Assembly (NCBI RefSeq): GCF_004116465.1
Contig: NZ_PDJV01000007.1
Span: 114,511 to 178,510 of the forward strand
From: Arcobacter sp. F2176
GTDB lineage: Bacteria; Campylobacterota; Campylobacteria; Campylobacterales; Arcobacteraceae
Reading direction: 5' to 3'
DNA: 64,000 nucleotides
Part shown: positions 55,870-64,000 of the stretch, one piece after another
How positions within the stretch are numbered: position 1 is the stretch's first letter
Layout of the letters: each line of letters opens with the position of its first letter
Translations under genes and position numbers: made by a program
Notes under the pieces: generated by a model
Seen by the model: only the letters and a program-made list of their open reading frames with translations
What the model was told of the DNA's origin: nothing
Databases searched by the model: none

Positions 55870-57589
55870 CCTCTAAATCTCTACCGATTTTTAATTTTCT
55901 TTTAAATACATCATCCATATTATCATAAACTTTTGCATCTTTATCTATAAACATTATTCTATGTTTATTTAATTGTCCTACATTTTTAAGTCCCATAATT
56001 GCTAACATACTTTTTACACTTTTTAGTAAATTTTTATGATAGTTTGCTACTTTTTTAGCTTGTTTGTGCACAAAATATTTTTTTCTTTTAGATTTATTTT
56101 GAGTAGCAAGTCCAACGGGACAATCATGACCTGTCGTGCCAGAACAATATCTAGCTCTAATACATCCAGCACTCATCATAAATCCCCTTGCAATTTGAAT
56201 AAAATCTGCTCCTAAAGACATGATTATTATAACATCATCAGGAGTTAAAACTTTTCCACTAGCTACAAGTTTAATTTTATCTCTAACTCCATATTCAGAT
56301 AATACTTTATCTACTAAATAAATAGAATCTTTAATATCAAGACCTACTCTTTCCATTGTTTCAATTGGAGCAGTAGCACTTCCTCCACTTCCTCCATCAA
56401 TAGCAATATAATCAGGATATGAATCTTTTCCTTCATCTATTCTTTTTTTAATCTCTTTAGCATAAGGTTCGATATTATCTAAATCAGAAATAACAATTTT
56501 TACTCCAACTGGTTTTTCAGAGATTTGTTGTAATTGTCCAATGAAATCAAAAAGTTCTTCAATAGTATTTGCATAAGGAAATCTATTTGGTGAAAAAACA
56601 TCTTTATATGCTTCAACACCTCTATAATAAGCAATTGCAGGAGTAACTTTATGACCAGCTAGTTTTCCACCTGTTTGTTTTGCACCTTGTGCCATTTTTA
56701 TCTCTGTCATACGACAAAATTTCATAACTTTTTCATATCTTATAGGGTCAAATTTACCAGCTTTATCCCTAGCACCATACAATCCAGAGCTTATTTGGAA
56801 TGTGATATCAGGTAAGTCTGTTGGAACTTCTTTTGGAAAAGACTCTAAAGGAGCATCCCAGTTTATTCTGTGAAACAGTGATGATTGTAAATCAAATATA
56901 TAAGTTTCAGCTTCTGGGTCTTTCCCAAATACTAATTTTCTATAAACATCAGCCGCAACTGCTCCATTAAAAAAGAATTGAACTACATCTTTTATCTTTT
57001 TTTCAAACTTTGTTCCGTGTACAACTTTCATATAATCAGCTTTGTAATTTTGATGTGTTACAAAAAAGTTTGATGTTACACTACCTTCACCTGTGTTTAT
57101 AGGAAATTGTCCTTCTAAAGCTCCTTTAGCAAATGCTCTTGTTCCTTCAGGAGAAATAGAACCATCACTCATAGCAGATCTTCCAATTATAGATTTAGAA
57201 ATAAAAGGCTTTTTCCTTCTTGGACCAAAAGTTACTTCAAATCCCCCTTCAATCTCATCTTCATTTAAAACTATATTGGCATGTCTTATCATAAACTTAG
57301 GATATGGCAAAGGTTGACTTGGAGAAAATGAAGCATAATTAGGTAAATCTCTACATGCCTTATTAAGCCAGTCTAGTTTATCTTTTGACTCATAAAACTT
57401 TTCATCACCAAAGTATTGTCTAAATGGTTCCCTTGCTTCTTCTAAAACAAATCTCAATCTTCCAATAATTGGATAATTTACCAATAATTGATGTTTTCTT
57501 TGAACATATTTATCATGTATATACCAAGCAAATATTACAAGTATAATAATACTCCATTCTATTGTTGAAAATTCCCAATCAAAACTCAC
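55847..57589 (-). CDS. Stand-alone glutamate-synthase FMN-domain protein
   Basis: 580 residues: a membrane segment at about 11-27, then a GltS FMN-binding barrel (FISKSIIGRSAMSDGSISPEG, AIDGGSGGSATAPIETM, ADFIQIARGFMMSAGCIRARYC and CPVGLATQNKSKRK). It has no glutaminase domain, so it is not the synthase itself; the cysteine cluster is spaced GCx5Cx7CP, wider than in gltB of this same window. Such proteins are widespread but mostly unassigned. It is upstream of a DUF6394-like gene and a K+ channel, overlapping the former. Confidence 0.88.
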   Translation of the reverse strand: MSFDWEFSTIEWSIIILVIFAWYIHDKYVQRKHQLLVNYPIIGRLRFVLEEAREPFRQYFGDEKFYESKDKLDWLNKACRDLPNYASFSPSQPLPYPKFMIRHANIVLNEDEIEGGFEVTFGPRRKKPFISKSIIGRSAMSDGSISPEGTRAFAKGALEGQFPINTGEGSVTSNFFVTHQNYKADYMKVVHGTKFEKKIKDVVQFFFNGAVAADVYRKLVFGKDPEAETYIFDLQSSLFHRINWDAPLESFPKEVPTDLPDITFQISSGLYGARDKAGKFDPIRYEKVMKFCRMTEIKMAQGAKQTGGKLAGHKVTPAIAYYRGVEAYKDVFSPNRFPYANTIEELFDFIGQLQQISEKPVGVKIVISDLDNIEPYAKEIKKRIDEGKDSYPDYIAIDGGSGGSATAPIETMERVGLDIKDSIYLVDKVLSEYGVRDKIKLVASGKVLTPDDVIIIMSLGADFIQIARGFMMSAGCIRARYCSGTTGHDCPVGLATQNKSKRKKYFVHKQAKKVANYHKNLLKSVKSMLAIMGLKNVGQLNKHRIMFIDKDAKVYDNMDDVFKRKLKIGRDLEDEYHEHG

Positions 57590-57598
57590 ATTTTCTCC

Positions 57599-58480
57599 TT
57601 ATTTTTTACTTGAAGCTAAAACTCCACTAATAATAATTAAAATTATACCTAATGATATCCAAATATCAGGAAATTTGTCCCCTAATATTACACCTAGAAT
57701 TATTGCAAAAATTAAATTACTATATGAAATTGTTCCTACTATTCCAGCTTTTGCAACCCCATAAGCTTTTGTCATATAAATTTGAGCAAATGTAGCAGTT
57801 ATTCCCATAAGAGTTATATATAACAAATCATTTAGATTTGGCATCGTAAATTTCCCAAACATAAAATCAAAAGTACTATTTGAATAAAAGTTTGCAATTA
57901 CCATCAAGATAATAGGACCTATTGTTCCTATTGTCATAAATGACAAAACTATAACCCTAGTATCATAAAAAGTTCTCAGTTCTCTAACTGAAGTGTATGC
58001 TAATGCAGCACCTACTCCTGAAAAAATACCAAGCCAATCTGTTTTATCTAAAGTACTTCCATCAAACTTTGTAATAAAAAGTATTCCAATAAATCCAATA
58101 AATACCCCTATCCATCCTCTTAATCCTAATTTTTCTTTTATGAAAATATATGCAAAAATAGCTGTAAATATTGTAGAAGTTTTAGAAAAAGTCATAGCTT
58201 CAGCAAGTGAAATATTTGAAATATTGTAAAAAAATGTAAGCAGGGCTAAAAAACCAACAAAACCTCTGAAAAATAGTAATAAAGGCTTTCCACCTATTTG
58301 CTTTACTGGTTTTTTGTATAAAGAAATAGCAATTAAGACTACTCCAAATATATTTCTGAAAAATACAACTTCAATTGAACTCATTGAAGAGCTTAGTTCT
58401 TTTGCAAAAGCTCCCATAAAAGCAAATAAAAGTGATGCAAAAAGCATAAACTTTATGCCTTGTATTGTTTGAGTGTCCAT
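57599..58480 (-). CDS. EamA/DMT-family transporter
   Basis: 293 residues with ten membrane segments made of two EamA repeats (VFFRNIFGVVLIAISLYKKP in the first, and YTSVRELRTFYDTRVIVLSF at the start of the second). Probable metabolite exporter of the inner membrane; substrate unknown. Ends 9 bp before the FMN-domain gene, so likely the same transcript. Divergent from murA. Confidence 0.88.
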   Translation of the reverse strand: MDTQTIQGIKFMLFASLLFAFMGAFAKELSSSMSSIEVVFFRNIFGVVLIAISLYKKPVKQIGGKPLLLFFRGFVGFLALLTFFYNISNISLAEAMTFSKTSTIFTAIFAYIFIKEKLGLRGWIGVFIGFIGILFITKFDGSTLDKTDWLGIFSGVGAALAYTSVRELRTFYDTRVIVLSFMTIGTIGPIILMVIANFYSNSTFDFMFGKFTMPNLNDLLYITLMGITATFAQIYMTKAYGVAKAGIVGTISYSNLIFAIILGVILGDKFPDIWISLGIILIIISGVLASSKK

Positions 58481-58602
58481 TATAATCCTAGGATGTAAAA
58501 ACCGAATTTTAATTAATCTTTTGTTAAAATCCGGTTATTCTCAATAAGTAATAAATAGTTTTAATACATTTAAAAATACAGAACTAAACCAATAGGAACA
58601 AA

Positions 58603-59868
58603 ATGAAATATCTAAAAATACAATCTTCTAAAAATCTTCAAGGTGAAATAAAAATATCAGGGGCTAAAAATGCCACTTTACCGCTACTTGCATCAACTAT
58701 ATTATCAAATAATCAAATCAATATCGGAAACCTTCCAGATGTAGTTGATATAAATACAATGTTAAAGTTACTAGAAATGTTAGGGGCTGATTATTCAAAA
58801 GACAAAAATAAAATAAAAATTTCTACACAAAATCTAAAAGAGACAAAAGCGACTTACGATATTGTAAAAACAATGAGAGCATCAATTTTAGTATTAGGAC
58901 CACTACTTGCAAGATTTGGGCATTGTGAAGTTTCTCTTCCTGGTGGTTGTGCTATTGGGCAAAGACCTGTTGATTTACACTTAAAAGCTATGGAAGCATT
59001 GGGTGCAACAATAGAAATAAAAGCTGGATATATAAAAGCAACTGCACCAAATGGATTAAAGGGTGCAAAAATTGTTTTTGACAAAGTAACCGTGGGTGGA
59101 ACAGAAAATGCAATTATGGCAGCAGCACTTGCTGTTGGTAAAACACAAATTATCAATTGTGCAAAAGAGCCTGAAATAGTACAATTATGTGAAGTTTTGA
59201 AAAATGCAGGATTAGATATAAGCGGAATCGGTAGTTCTGATATTACAATTATGGGTACAAATAAAAAACTTTTGGAATTTAAAGATTTTGATGTAATACC
59301 TGATAGAATTGAAGCTGGAACATATTTATGTGCAGGAGCAATTACAAATTCTAAATTGACAATTACGCATGTACAACCTTTGCATTTAGAAGCTGTGATA
59401 TCAAAACTTGAAGAGATGAATTTTAAAATTGAAACAACACAAAATGAAATCACTATTTTTCCAAGTGATAACATAAAAGCTGTAAATATAATAACAACAG
59501 AATATCCAGGCTTTCCAACTGATATGCAAGCTCAATTTATGGCTCTTGCAACCCAAGCAAATGGGACAAGTACTATTGATGAAAGATTGTTTGAAAATAG
59601 GTATATGCATGTAAGTGAGCTTTTAAGAATGGGTGCAGATATTCATCTTAATGGAAATATAGCAAGTATAACTGGTACTCCAAATAAACTAAACGGTACA
59701 GATGTTATGGCTACAGATTTAAGAGCTAGTTCTGCTTTAGTTTTAGCAGCACTTGTGGCAGATGGTGAAACAAATATTCATAGAATTTATCATTTAGATA
59801 GAGGATATGAAGATTTAGAAGGGAAATTAGTAAAAATAGGTGTCAATATCAAAAGTTTTAATGAATAA
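58603..59868 (+). CDS. murA: UDP-N-acetylglucosamine 1-carboxyvinyltransferase
   Basis: First committed step of peptidoglycan synthesis. 421 residues. The active-site loop [20 protein letters not shown] includes the PEP-reactive Cys, which is the target of fosfomycin in this family; [16 protein letters not shown] and [14 protein letters not shown] are also typical. Preceded by AGGA and followed by a 79-bp gap. Confidence 0.97.
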   Translation: MKYLKIQSSKNLQGEIKISGAKNATLPLLASTILSNNQINIGNLPDVVDINTMLKLLEMLGADYSKDKNKIKISTQNLKETKATYDIVKTMRASILVLGPLLARFGHCEVSLPGGCAIGQRPVDLHLKAMEALGATIEIKAGYIKATAPNGLKGAKIVFDKVTVGGTENAIMAAALAVGKTQIINCAKEPEIVQLCEVLKNAGLDISGIGSSDITIMGTNKKLLEFKDFDVIPDRIEAGTYLCAGAITNSKLTITHVQPLHLEAVISKLEEMNFKIETTQNEITIFPSDNIKAVNIITTEYPGFPTDMQAQFMALATQANGTSTIDERLFENRYMHVSELLRMGADIHLNGNIASITGTPNKLNGTDVMATDLRASSALVLAALVADGETNIHRIYHLDRGYEDLEGKLVKIGVNIKSFNE

Positions 59869-59947
59869 TTATTATTTTTAAGTAATGATTATTATTTTAT
59901 AAGAGATATTTGACTAAAATTGACTTGTATAAAATTAAGGTACGATT

Positions 59948-61069
59948 ATGAAGCTTGAAATTTCTTTATTTAGATTTGATTGTAAATCAGACTATTTACC
60001 ATATTACACAAAACATTTTTTAAATGTTGAGGACAATAATACACTTTTGACTGTATTAAATAAACTTAATAGTGAAGATGAATTCTCTTTTGAAAATACT
60101 CCAAACAGTTACTTTGTTGTAAATGGTATTTACATGAGTGTAATGACTACTTGTAAACAAATAAAAGATAACTTTGGTAGTGATATAAAAATAGAACCTC
60201 TAAGTATAAGAAGAGCAAATAAAGATTTTATAATCAATGAAGAGGATTTTACTTCTAAAATTTCAATACTAAATGAATTTATAACTACAGATTTAATAGC
60301 TACTCACATTGATAAAAAAATAGAAGAATTGTATTTATCGTATAAGGTATATTTTTATGCTTCAAATACTTTAAATATGGAACATAACTATATAGGAGAT
60401 GCTATTGTTTTATTAGCTTCTGATTTAATAGAAAGATTTCCAGAAAAAGAAAATGAAATACTATATACAATCAAAGAGTGTGAATATGGAATAGAGTTTC
60501 ATACAAGCTTAAGAAATAGAATTTTTAACTTTGACCAAAATATTGAAGATAAAATTGTAAATTTAAAAAATAAACTAAATATTTCAAAAACTATTGATAG
60601 ACAAAACTTTAAATCTTCTATATCAAAAACAATCAATTTTGGTACATTTAAAAAAGCACAAGAAATAAAACATGACTTCAAAGACTTTAATTTGGCGTAT
60701 TTAAAAACAGAAGATTCACTAGATAAATCAAACTTAATTTCAAAACTTAAAGCAAAAGTACTTGACTTAGCATCTTTAAATCAAGATTTAGCAAAAGATA
60801 CTTTTCACTTAAATCCAGAATTAACTTATAAATTAACTTCAACTTTAATGCTTGATGCTTATGATAGTGGAGCTGATTTTATAGTTGTAGATAATGATCA
60901 AGATTTTTACCTATTAGATTTTAATAGAAAAAATATGGAAAGTGTAATAGGAAGAGAAATCAATCTTCCAGTTTTACATATAAATGAGCTTGAAAACTTA
61001 GCTATTGGGGAACATGATTTAGCAAAAACTACTTTAAAAAATCATACTTTAGACCCTAAAATAATTTAG
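59948..61069 (+). CDS. Conserved Campylobacterota protein with degenerate SdhB-like N-terminus (DUF5644-like)
   Basis: 373 residues. Residues 1-100 follow the pattern of the ferredoxin-like domain of succinate dehydrogenase iron-sulfur subunits: LFRFDCKSDYLPYYTKHF, TLLTVLNKL, SYFVVNGIYMSVMTTC and IKIEPLSIRRANKDFIINEEDF. The Fe-S cysteines are missing, so no 2Fe-2S cluster is expected. The C-terminal region (about 270-373) reads LNPELTYKLTSTLMLDAYDSGADFIVVDN, resembling a cysteine-free heterodisulfide-reductase-like region. Function unknown. Followed 9 bp later by an HNH-like protein. Confidence 0.65.
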   Translation: MKLEISLFRFDCKSDYLPYYTKHFLNVEDNNTLLTVLNKLNSEDEFSFENTPNSYFVVNGIYMSVMTTCKQIKDNFGSDIKIEPLSIRRANKDFIINEEDFTSKISILNEFITTDLIATHIDKKIEELYLSYKVYFYASNTLNMEHNYIGDAIVLLASDLIERFPEKENEILYTIKECEYGIEFHTSLRNRIFNFDQNIEDKIVNLKNKLNISKTIDRQNFKSSISKTINFGTFKKAQEIKHDFKDFNLAYLKTEDSLDKSNLISKLKAKVLDLASLNQDLAKDTFHLNPELTYKLTSTLMLDAYDSGADFIVVDNDQDFYLLDFNRKNMESVIGREINLPVLHINELENLAIGEHDLAKTTLKNHTLDPKII

Positions 61070-61078
61070 CTGTTAATT

Positions 61079-61693
61079 ATGATTCTTGGTTTAGATTATA
61101 TAATCGTATCATCAATCATAATTGCTTGTATATTGCCTTTTTATATCTATAGAAAAAAAATATTTAAAAAATATTATACTAAAAATAACATTTCTTTTTT
61201 TGTACATGAGATAACTATTTACTTAAAAAACAGATATCCAAAAGTAAATTTTGATTTTTCAAGAATTAATTTAATAAGCAAAACAAACCCTTACGACCAA
61301 GCAAGAATATTGATTTTGGAAGAAATGACAAAACAGTTTATAGAATTGCCATATGAAAAAAGAACTCAAAGAAACATACCAAAAGATCTATTGTGGGCAA
61401 GTTATGAAAAAGAATCTATTCCTAAAAATAGTACTCCGAATAATCTTCTTAGAAGAAAAAACTTCGTTTTAAAAAGAGATAATTATAAGTGTAATAGATG
61501 TGGTAAAAGTATTAAAATAGATACTTCTATGTTATTACTAATAAAAGATTTAGACCAAGGGGGAACTTATCATTTTGAGAACTTGAGTATTTTATGTAAT
61601 GATTGCAATAAAATAATAAACTCTCAAGCTCCAGAAAAACTAATAAAAGACTTGAGTATTTTTAATATACTGATGAGAAAATATATAAAATAA
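61079..61693 (+). CDS. Membrane-anchored HNH-like protein lacking catalytic histidines
   Basis: 204 residues. One N-terminal hydrophobic segment (IIVSSIIIACILPFYIY), a basic linker, and a C-terminal HNH-type zinc fold: VLKRDNYKCNRCGKSI and ENLSILCNDCNKIINS provide two CxxC pairs. Between them, where active enzymes have a DH or HH catalytic pair before the GG turn, this protein has LLLIKDLDQGG, with no histidine. It is therefore likely an inactive or repurposed HNH fold. Probably co-transcribed with the gene 9 bp upstream. Confidence 0.7.
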   Translation: MILGLDYIIVSSIIIACILPFYIYRKKIFKKYYTKNNISFFVHEITIYLKNRYPKVNFDFSRINLISKTNPYDQARILILEEMTKQFIELPYEKRTQRNIPKDLLWASYEKESIPKNSTPNNLLRRKNFVLKRDNYKCNRCGKSIKIDTSMLLLIKDLDQGGTYHFENLSILCNDCNKIINSQAPEKLIKDLSIFNILMRKYIK

Positions 61694-62566
61694 TCAATAG
61701 TTTATAGATACATAAAAACTCAAATCAAACTCATTTTCTTCATTTAAAAAGTTATTCTTTCTATATATTACATATGAGGGTTTAGTTGTAGTTTCATACT
61801 CACTTTTAGGAAGCCATTCATGATAAACCCAATGTATAAATTTAAGAATATCACCCCTTTTACCTACTAAATCAAATTTGGCATAAACACCCTCTGATAT
61901 CTTAAAATTTGGGAGTCTATCACTTTTTATATTCTTATCATCTGTTACAATACAGGCAATATATTGACACTCATTTAATGGTGTAATAGTTGGATTATCA
62001 TGAAATAGTGCTATTTGTTGATAGTTTTTTATATCATTTGATAAAATCCAAGTTTGAAGCTTCTGCCAGGTCTCTTTTATATTTGCATTGTAACCATTGT
62101 TTCTTATGTAAAAACTCTCAAAAAATGGCATCTTTACGATACTTGGTGTCATATCACTAAAATCTGCAGTAGATTCCATTGCTTTTTGTGATTGTTGTAA
62201 GATTTTGTGTGAGTAATCTTTATACCCTGTACTTCTCCACTCTTTGGGAGTCATTTCAAATCTCTCTTTAAAACTTTTTATAAATGAAGATTGAGAAGAG
62301 TATCCACACTGGTTTGCAATATTTGATATTGTAGAATATTTATTTGTCAAAAGTAGATTTGATGCTTTTTGAAGCCTTATTGACTTGATACTCTCATAAA
62401 TGTTTTTTCCAAAAGCATCTTTAAAAATTCTATGCATATGAAATTTACTAACATTTAGATCAATACTTAACTCTTCTATATCAATATGTATATCAATATG
62501 AGTATAGATATAATACATAATATCATTAGCTATTTTTGTTCTTTTTTGCAATGTATCTTTTTTCAT
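61694..62566 (-). CDS. AraC-family regulator with GyrI-like effector domain
   Basis: 290 residues. N-terminal AraC double helix-turn-helix (about 15-112: IEELSIDLNVSKFHMHRIFK and ISNIANQCGYSSQSSFIKSFK). The C-terminal half (about 138-290) is of the GyrI/SOUL-like effector-binding type that binds hydrophobic compounds in the Rob/BmrR group. Alone and convergent with the HNH-like gene; the neighbouring start region toward 62689 offers no obvious regulated operon. Confidence 0.9.
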   Translation of the reverse strand: MKKDTLQKRTKIANDIMYYIYTHIDIHIDIEELSIDLNVSKFHMHRIFKDAFGKNIYESIKSIRLQKASNLLLTNKYSTISNIANQCGYSSQSSFIKSFKERFEMTPKEWRSTGYKDYSHKILQQSQKAMESTADFSDMTPSIVKMPFFESFYIRNNGYNANIKETWQKLQTWILSNDIKNYQQIALFHDNPTITPLNECQYIACIVTDDKNIKSDRLPNFKISEGVYAKFDLVGKRGDILKFIHWVYHEWLPKSEYETTTKPSYVIYRKNNFLNEENEFDLSFYVSINY

Positions 62567-62688
62567 AAAATATTATAGCACTTTTAAACTATAAAATTAG
62601 CACAAAATGATTATAAACAAAGCACAAAAAAAGAAGAAGTAATAATTTTTTTTTCCTAAAATAGATAAATCTAAAAATTAGGGTGTTT

Positions 62689-63372
62689 ATGGATAAGAAT
62701 GAACAATTAAAATTAGTCTCGAAGTATTGTAACTCTTTTAATTTAAAAAAGGTAAAAGTTGATACTTTATTATTAATAGTTCATATGCTTTTAAGTGATT
62801 ATGAAAAAATTGAAATAAAAGATAATACTATAAAAAAAAATCTTTTAATAGATAGTCAAGTTATTGATTTCATAAATAAAAGTATTCATGAGTTAAAAAA
62901 CTACTTAGAATCAAATATAATTGTAAGGGAAACTTTACTTTATATATTAAAAAATAAAAATCTATCTCCTAAATTTTTAAAACTTTCAAAAAATCTTGAA
63001 CCAATGCGAGTTTATTATCAATATTTAACTTCAATATTCTCTAATAAAATAACAAAAGGTTCTTTTTGGATACCAGAATTATTAGCTTTTTCATTAATAC
63101 ATTATTTTAAAAAAGAACAAGAGAAATCCTTTTTTAACCATACTCTAATTCAAAATTTTCCAACTGAAAAATTTTTAAATATTTATAATCAAAATAATAT
63201 CAAAATAAAAAAACAACTCTCGAAGGAAGAACAAGTTAATTTATGGAAGATTAAGACAAACCTAGATGAGATGTATGATTTGTCTGAATATATGATAGAA
63301 AAATACTTGGAATTTAATTATAAAATAAATGATAAAAGAGTCTCTAAAACAAGAATTAAAAAGAAGAAATAA
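62689..63372 (+). CDS. Protein of unknown function
   Basis: 227 residues from ATG at 62689; a GTG two codons earlier (62683) is also in frame. Very Lys/Asn-rich, no signal peptide or membrane segment, no recognised motif, ends KTRIKKKK. Composition is more AT-rich than nearby core genes, consistent with an accessory gene. Confidence 0.55.
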   Translation: MDKNEQLKLVSKYCNSFNLKKVKVDTLLLIVHMLLSDYEKIEIKDNTIKKNLLIDSQVIDFINKSIHELKNYLESNIIVRETLLYILKNKNLSPKFLKLSKNLEPMRVYYQYLTSIFSNKITKGSFWIPELLAFSLIHYFKKEQEKSFFNHTLIQNFPTEKFLNIYNQNNIKIKKQLSKEEQVNLWKIKTNLDEMYDLSEYMIEKYLEFNYKINDKRVSKTRIKKKK

Positions 63373-63375
63373 GTA

Positions 63376-63942
63376 TCACTTATCAACATTATTATATATT
63401 TTTTCTAATACATTCGAAGAACTGCTTTTATGCACACTACTTTTTTCTATTTTTTTGTTTTCAAGCTCTTTTATTAAACTGTTTACATAAATATCTTCTA
63501 AACTTTGTAAATAATCAACCTTACTTTTTATAATACTAAGTGTTGAATCTTTTGGGACGATATATGGTGTTATAATTACTACAAGATTTATCTTATCATT
63601 TATATATTTTTCATTTTTAAATAAAGTACCAAGTATTGGAATATCTTTTAAAACGGGAAGCCCTGATTCTGCTTGAATTTTTTTAGATTTTATTAATCCT
63701 CCGATTATTACACTTTCTGCATTGTTTAAAATAGCCGTTGTAATAACTTCTTTTTTTGATGTATCTATATTCTCACTAGTGTTTGATTCTTTTGCATCTT
63801 CAAGAACCGCATTGATTTGTAAAATAATTTTATTATTTGTTATTCTAGGTTTTACTTTTAGTCTTAAACCTATCTCTTCTCTTTTAAATGATTCTGTTGT
63901 TCCTGAAGAGTTTTTTCTAAAAAAAGGAAAAAGTATAATTAC
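63376..63942 (-). pseudogene. C-terminal fragment of a type II/IV pilus-like secretin
   Basis: 188 residues open, with no start. The secretin core signature is clear: EEIGLRLKVKPRITNNKIIL, AILNNAESVIIGGLIKSK, VLKDIPILGTLFKNEKY and LVVIITPYIV. This corresponds to the pore-forming part of GspD/PilQ/MshL-type channels followed by a 60-residue tail. Upstream of VIILFPFFRKN the frame meets TAA at 63945-63943 and again at 63951-63949, and the other two frames also have stops within 60 bases, so the gene is cut at 63942. Whether this is a true disruption or an assembly join at the window edge is unclear. Confidence 0.7.
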
Positions 63943-64000
63943 TTAAAGTTATTGAAATTCAAGTCTTCTATAACTTTTTATATAATAAGAAAGTATAATT
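63943..64000 (+). mobile_element. Possible end of an IS200/IS605-type element or repeat
   Basis: The break in the secretin frame falls immediately after TTAC (63939-63942). The next bases form an imperfect terminal-type hairpin with 8-base arms AAAGTTAT and ATAACTTT. IS608-like elements insert next to TTAC and carry subterminal hairpins. In addition, AAGTATAATT at 63931-63940 recurs at 63991-64000. The evidence is suggestive only, because the window ends here. Confidence 0.25.

Noticed and set aside
58854..59474. 206-codon open frame on the minus strand inside murA
   Set aside because: It is antisense to a full-length murA with all motifs, has low-complexity hydrophobic content and no ribosome site; a shadow frame.

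Overview
The window is AT-rich DNA from a Campylobacterota bacterium of the Arcobacter group. This reading rests on gene content and style: low G+C, Arcobacter-type histidine kinases carrying the IAHQWRQP H-box, a short independent glutamate-synthase FMN-domain protein, a DUF6394-like membrane protein, and housekeeping genes such as kdsA, ribH, nusB, pyrF and murA. It looks chromosomal, with an ordinary core plus several accessory modules. Species-level placement cannot be made from the sequence alone.

Layout. 1-4066: the start-proximal 90% of gltB. 4341-8501: a TRAP C4-dicarboxylate-type transporter with two nearly identical solute-binding proteins, one soluble and one lipoprotein, followed by a divergent sensor kinase and response regulator (8573-10867). 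10856-14803: EI24-like membrane protein, radical SAM protein, DEAD-box helicase, small protein and exonuclease. The radical SAM and helicase genes both lack any ATG, GTG or TTG start ahead of their essential motifs. 14800-19077: a TonB-dependent receptor, a YfiR-like periplasmic protein and a GGDEF-EAL enzyme in one overlapping operon. 19261-20624: a DJ-1/PfpI protein and an IclR regulator.

20625-23907 is the most unusual part. A two-gene operon encodes a SAM-dependent methyltransferase and a 581-residue reverse transcriptase of the Abi/UG/retron-like type. It abuts about 640 bp of gene-free DNA packed with long inverted repeats. I consider it the best candidate for an undescribed system, probably defence-related, but no function is demonstrated.

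24074-29510 holds a NUDIX hydrolase, an HD-GYP protein, a DUF2780-like gene split by an in-frame stop, uracil permease and upp, and a DUF808 protein. 29534-34418 is a tripartite EmrAB-type efflux operon with a divergent TetR regulator. 34471-50459 is an adhesion/biofilm island: a two-partner-secretion exoprotein and its transporter in one operon with a two-component system, then a 1259-residue repeat adhesin, then a complete type I secretion system ending in a LuxR/CsgD-like regulator. The exoprotein and type I operons share a 23-bp promoter element at the same distance from the -10 box, which suggests joint control.

50727-51259 carries four tRNA genes. 51362-62566 is mostly housekeeping: pyrF, nusB, ribH, kdsA, a TrkA-type potassium channel, a GltB-like FMN protein, an EamA transporter, murA, two odd small-family proteins and an AraC regulator. 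The right edge (63376-64000) has the C-terminal part of a secretin whose frame breaks abruptly at a possible insertion-sequence end.
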